A stretch of DNA of 8,138 bases. It comes from Candidatus Omnitrophota bacterium. GTDB lineage: Bacteria > Omnitrophota > Gorgyraeia > 2-01-FULL-45-10. Both the position numbers and the translations under genes were made by a program. The DNA is taken from positions 1 to 8,138 of the forward strand of contig JAPLMG010000220.1 in the NCBI GenBank assembly GCA_026387165.1, written 5' to 3'. Shown here piece after piece: positions 5,617 through 8,138 of this stretch. The notes under the pieces were generated by a model. It saw nothing but the letters and a program-made list of their open reading frames with translations, did not search any database and had not been told where the DNA came from. Position 1 is the stretch's first letter. The number at the start of each line of letters is the position of its first letter.

Positions 5617-6440
5617 CGATAACGGATCTACAGAACAAGAAGCGCGATGGCAAGAAGATAACTATGCTTACTGCTTATGACTATCCAATGGCGAGGCTCG
5701 TGGACGATGCCGGCATAGATGTTATATTAGTCGGTGATTCGCTCGGCATGGTGGTGCTCGGGTTAGATTCAACCGTGCCGGTAACTATGGATATGATGAT
5801 CCATCACGCTATGGCCGCGCGGCGCGGGACGAAATACGCTTTTCTGATCGGTGATATGCCATTCATGTCATATCAGATATCGAAGGAAGAGGCGATCCGC
5901 AATGCCGGACGGTTCATGAAAGAGGCGGGGTGCGACGCCGTAAAGCTGGAAGGCGGTGAAGAGGTTCTGGAAGCGACGATGGCAATAATCAATGCCGGCA
6001 TTCCTGTGCTGGGGCATCTGGGCTTAACGCCGCAGACCGTATCGAAGCTCGGCGGGTTCAAGGTCCAGGGCAAAGATGCCGAAGGCGCCAATAAGATATT
6101 AGAGCAGGCTTATGCCCTGGAGCGCGCGGGATGTTTTGCGATAGTTCTGGAATGTGTGCCCGATCGGGTAGCGAAACTCATTACCAAAAAATTGAGCATT
6201 CCTACTATAGGCATAGGCGCGGGCCCCGATTGTGATGGCCAGGTATTAGTAACGAACGATATGGTAGGGCTCTTCGACAGATTTGTTCCGAAGTTCGTGA
6301 AGCAATATGTGAAGCTCTCCGCGGTGATATCCGACGGATTAAAAAAATATAAGGATGAAGTCGAGAAGGGGATATTCCCGGACGCCACCCATAGTTTCAG
6401 TATAAAGGATGAGGAGATCAAGAAGTTAAAGAAAAAGTAG
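5598..6440 (+). CDS. panB: PanB, 3-methyl-2-oxobutanoate hydroxymethyltransferase
   Basis: PanB makes ketopantoate from 2-ketoisovalerate and 5,10-methylene-tetrahydrofolate, the first committed step to pantothenate and CoA. It is a Mg-dependent cytoplasmic TIM-barrel enzyme. The 280-residue protein starts with the usual ITITDLQNKKRDG and LTAYDYPMA. Metal ligands are visible as D47 (VGDSLG), D86 (IGDMPF) and E118 (KLEGG), and the catalytic base as E185 (LECVP). HLGLTPQTV (140-148) and PTIGIGAG (202-209) are standard family blocks. ATG 5598 follows GAGGAGAGG at a normal distance. The lysine-rich C-terminus (EEIKKLKKK) is a little extended but unremarkable. Neighbours are the basic small ORF it overlaps and panE downstream. 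Sharing the folate one-carbon pool with acsE explains a possible benefit of co-location. Confidence 0.96.
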   Translation: MERKKITITDLQNKKRDGKKITMLTAYDYPMARLVDDAGIDVILVGDSLGMVVLGLDSTVPVTMDMMIHHAMAARRGTKYAFLIGDMPFMSYQISKEEAIRNAGRFMKEAGCDAVKLEGGEEVLEATMAIINAGIPVLGHLGLTPQTVSKLGGFKVQGKDAEGANKILEQAYALERAGCFAIVLECVPDRVAKLITKKLSIPTIGIGAGPDCDGQVLVTNDMVGLFDRFVPKFVKQYVKLSAVISDGLKKYKDEVEKGIFPDATHSFSIKDEEIKKLKKK

Positions 6441-6443
6441 CTT

Positions 6444-6524
6444 AATGACAAATTTCAAAACCAGTGTTTTGTCATTTGTGCTTTGACATTTGACATTCAA
6501 TTGTCATTTGTGCTTTGACATTTG
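6444..6524 (+). repeat. dispersed AATGACAAAT repeat, copy 2 with extra half unit
   Basis: The core at 6444-6492 matches 3696-3744 at 45 of 49 positions; three of the differences are adjacent, in the loop between CAAAAC and GTTTTG. The right half is then repeated exactly: the 24 bases at 6469-6492 recur at 6501-6524. The element starts three bases after the panB stop and ends just before the panE ribosome site, so it fills nearly the whole gap. Perfect arms AATGACAAA (6444-6452) and TTTGTCATT (6468-6476) can form a hairpin. Confidence 0.85.
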
Positions 6525-6540
6525 TTATTGAAAGGATAGC

Positions 6541-7470
6541 GTGAAAATCGCGGTAGTCGGACCCGGCGCATTAGGATGTCTTATAGCCGGTTTTTTAAAG
6601 TCCAGGACCGGGGAAGAGATCTGGCTCATCGATAAGTCGCCCCAAAGGGCGAAGCTTATACGCGAAGAAGGAATACGCGTAGAGGGGATGAGTTCCGTGT
6701 CCGCCGCCATCGATATATCGGCCGACCCGAAAGATGCGGGCCCGTGCGACCTGGTATTTATCTGTGTCAAGAGCTATTCTACCGATGATGCCTGTAAAGA
6801 TATCAAGCCCCTCGTCTCGGATAAGACGTTCATCCTGACCCTGCAGAACGGCATCGGCAATGTGCAGGTACTGAATGATCATTTCGGGCCTGAGCGGGTT
6901 ATCGCGGGCGTGACGAATCACGGCGCTACGCTCGTGGGGCCCGGCCATGTAAGGCATACGGGAAGAGGCGATACGATAATAGGTATGTATAACGGCAAAG
7001 TGCTCGGCCCCGTAAGAGACGCCGCGAACATTCTTACGAAATGCGGATTCGAAACTAAAGTTTCAAAAGACATAGATTCTGTTGTATGGAGCAAGCTCAT
7101 AATAAATATCGGCATAAATGCTCTCACCGCGATCACGCGGCTAAAGAACGGCATGTTAATAAAGCATGACGGAGCGCGCCAGATCTTGAGAGGCTCGGTA
7201 CAGGAGGCTATAGACGTAATCAAGCGTAAAAGGATAAAACTCATCTATGATGACCCGGTACAGAAAGTGGAGTCCGTCTGTAAGGCCACGGCCGCGAATG
7301 TATCGAGCATGCTGCAGGATGTGTTGAACTTCAAGCGCACGGAGATAGATTATATGAACGGAGTGATTACGAGGCAGGGTAAAGCGCTCGGCATACCGAC
7401 GCCCGTTAATGAAGTGCTGATAAATCTTATCAAGACGATCGAGTTGAGCTATGAAGAGGCAGGAGAATAG
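6541..7470 (+). CDS. panE: PanE, 2-dehydropantoate 2-reductase
   Basis: PanE reduces ketopantoate, the PanB product, to pantoate using NADPH. The 309-residue length is typical. The N-terminal Rossmann domain begins MKIAVVGPGALG, with the GxGxxG glycines at 7, 9 and 12. Substrate-site residues can be matched by motif: N103 in LQNGIG, catalytic K185 in WSKLIINIGINALTA, and E268 in KRTEIDYMNG with S255/S256 shortly before. GTG 6541 is used, with AAAGGAT three bases upstream. The gene follows panB across the repeat element and is probably cotranscribed. Its 3' end holds AGGAG (7461-7465), the likely ribosome site of the next gene. ApbA/PanE relatives acting on other 2-keto acids exist, but adjacency to panB makes ketopantoate the natural substrate. 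No panC or panD is present in the window. Confidence 0.94.
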   Translation: MKIAVVGPGALGCLIAGFLKSRTGEEIWLIDKSPQRAKLIREEGIRVEGMSSVSAAIDISADPKDAGPCDLVFICVKSYSTDDACKDIKPLVSDKTFILTLQNGIGNVQVLNDHFGPERVIAGVTNHGATLVGPGHVRHTGRGDTIIGMYNGKVLGPVRDAANILTKCGFETKVSKDIDSVVWSKLIINIGINALTAITRLKNGMLIKHDGARQILRGSVQEAIDVIKRKRIKLIYDDPVQKVESVCKATAANVSSMLQDVLNFKRTEIDYMNGVITRQGKALGIPTPVNEVLINLIKTIELSYEEAGE

Positions 7471-7476
7471 TTTTTT

Positions 7477-8138
7477 ATGCTGATAATCGGCGAGAGGATA
7501 AATTCCACAAGGGCGCATATCCGGGAGGCGATGCAGGCCAGAAACTCAAGTCTTATAGTTAAGGAAGCTAGATCGCAGATCGAGGCGGGAGCGGACTTTA
7601 TAGATGTTAATTGCGCGATGAGTCTCGGCGACGAAGTCCAGGATATGGACTGGGTCATCAGCGTGATACAGAGCGAGATACCGGATGTGAGCATCTGTAT
7701 CGACAGCCCGAATTATTTGGCCATACACAGAGCGCTCGAAGCGTATCGGGCAAAAGGCAGGCTCTTTATAAATTCTATAACAGGCGAACGGGCAAGGATA
7801 GACCTTATCGTTCCGCTCGCGGTAAAATATAATACAGGGCTTATTGCGCTTACAATGGGAGACTGCCGTATGCCGAATAGCGCCGAGGAGAGATTCGTCA
7901 TCGCGAAAGATATCCTGGCGAAAGTGTCGGAGAAAGGTTTTAAGGCGGAGGATCTTTATTTCGATCCGCTGGTCCGCCCCATATCGACCGAACCTGAACA
8001 GGCGAAGGAGCTTTTAAGGTCCATTCCCATGATAAAGTCGCTCGGCGCCAGGACGGTATGCGGACTGTCGAATATTTCATATGGGTTGCCGGACCGTAAG
8101 GCGGTCAACTCAACGTTCCTGGCCATGGCGATCCATTC
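7477..8138 (+). CDS. second pterin-binding methyltransferase (AcsE/MtgA-like), 3' truncated by window
   Basis: The frame from ATG 7477 stays open for 220 codons to the window edge. It starts MLIIGERIN, the classic opening of methyl-H4folate corrinoid methyltransferases. Folate-site residues align with AcsE at D76 (CIDSPN), N99 (INSI), D163 (LYFDP) and N199 (GLSN). It differs from the acsE at 3767 in the first barrel strand (DVNCAMSLGDE instead of DVNTGP) and has IDSPN in place of LDST. To my knowledge the latter is common in MtgA-type enzymes that pass methyl groups between folate and dedicated corrinoid proteins. About 40 residues are missing past the window. ATG 7477 lies 11 bases after AGGAG, within the panE-coupled region. 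Its corrinoid partner is not visible. It may be a backup AcsE or feed another methyl donor into the pathway. Confidence 0.88.
   Translation, partial: MLIIGERINSTRAHIREAMQARNSSLIVKEARSQIEAGADFIDVNCAMSLGDEVQDMDWVISVIQSEIPDVSICIDSPNYLAIHRALEAYRAKGRLFINSITGERARIDLIVPLAVKYNTGLIALTMGDCRMPNSAEERFVIAKDILAKVSEKGFKAEDLYFDPLVRPISTEPEQAKELLRSIPMIKSLGARTVCGLSNISYGLPDRKAVNSTFLAMAIH

Noticed and set aside
6444..6524. CRISPR-like reading of the repeated TTGTCATTTGTGCTTTGACA units
   Set aside because: There are only two exact half units, no regular spacers, no cas genes, and the same core occurs in another intergenic gap.

Overview
The window carries the 3' part of a Wood-Ljungdahl (reductive acetyl-CoA) gene cluster followed by two pantothenate-biosynthesis genes. 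All convincing genes lie on the + strand. Gene order at the left end is acsC (3' tail only), acsV, a CooC/AcsF-type ATPase, acsD and acsE. To my knowledge this is the order used by acetogens such as Moorella. Codon choice (many ATA, AGG, AGA, GCG), moderate GC content and short AATGACAAAT-type intergenic repeats suggest an uncultivated anaerobic bacterium, possibly of the Omnitrophota type. That taxonomic guess is inference and is weak.

Layout. 1-70: last codons of the corrinoid/iron-sulfur protein (CFeSP) large subunit. 76-105: a double palindrome able to form a strong hairpin. 117-1931: acsV, the reductive activator of the corrinoid protein. 1916-2671: CooC-like nickel-insertion ATPase, which appears to start at ATC. 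2729-3664: acsD, the CFeSP small subunit. 3637-3745: a repeat cluster that forms the 3' end of acsD. 3767-4558: acsE, the methyl-H4folate:CFeSP methyltransferase. 4557-4714: an element closed by a perfect 13-bp inverted repeat. 4774-5286: an AT-rich gene for an unrecognised single-pass membrane protein. 5341-5489: a candidate structured RNA with nested stems and a large central bubble. 5497-5616: a 39-residue very basic small ORF overlapping panB. 5598-6440: panB. 6444-6524: a second copy of the dispersed repeat. 6541-7470: panE. 7477 to the window edge: a second, divergent pterin-binding methyltransferase.

How the genes fit together. AcsE moves the methyl group of methyl-H4folate to the cobalt of CFeSP (AcsC/AcsD). 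AcsV rescues CFeSP when cobalt is oxidised to Co(II). The CooC-like ATPase helps mature the nickel enzymes CODH/ACS, whose genes are presumably upstream. PanB consumes methylene-H4folate and PanE reduces the product to pantoate, a precursor of the CoA on which acetyl-CoA is built. The cluster therefore joins folate one-carbon flow to both acetyl-CoA synthesis and CoA supply.

The least explained part is 4557-5497. It holds two independent inverted-repeat-closed, RNA-like structures flanking an orphan membrane-protein gene, and it interrupts an otherwise coherent metabolic gene string.
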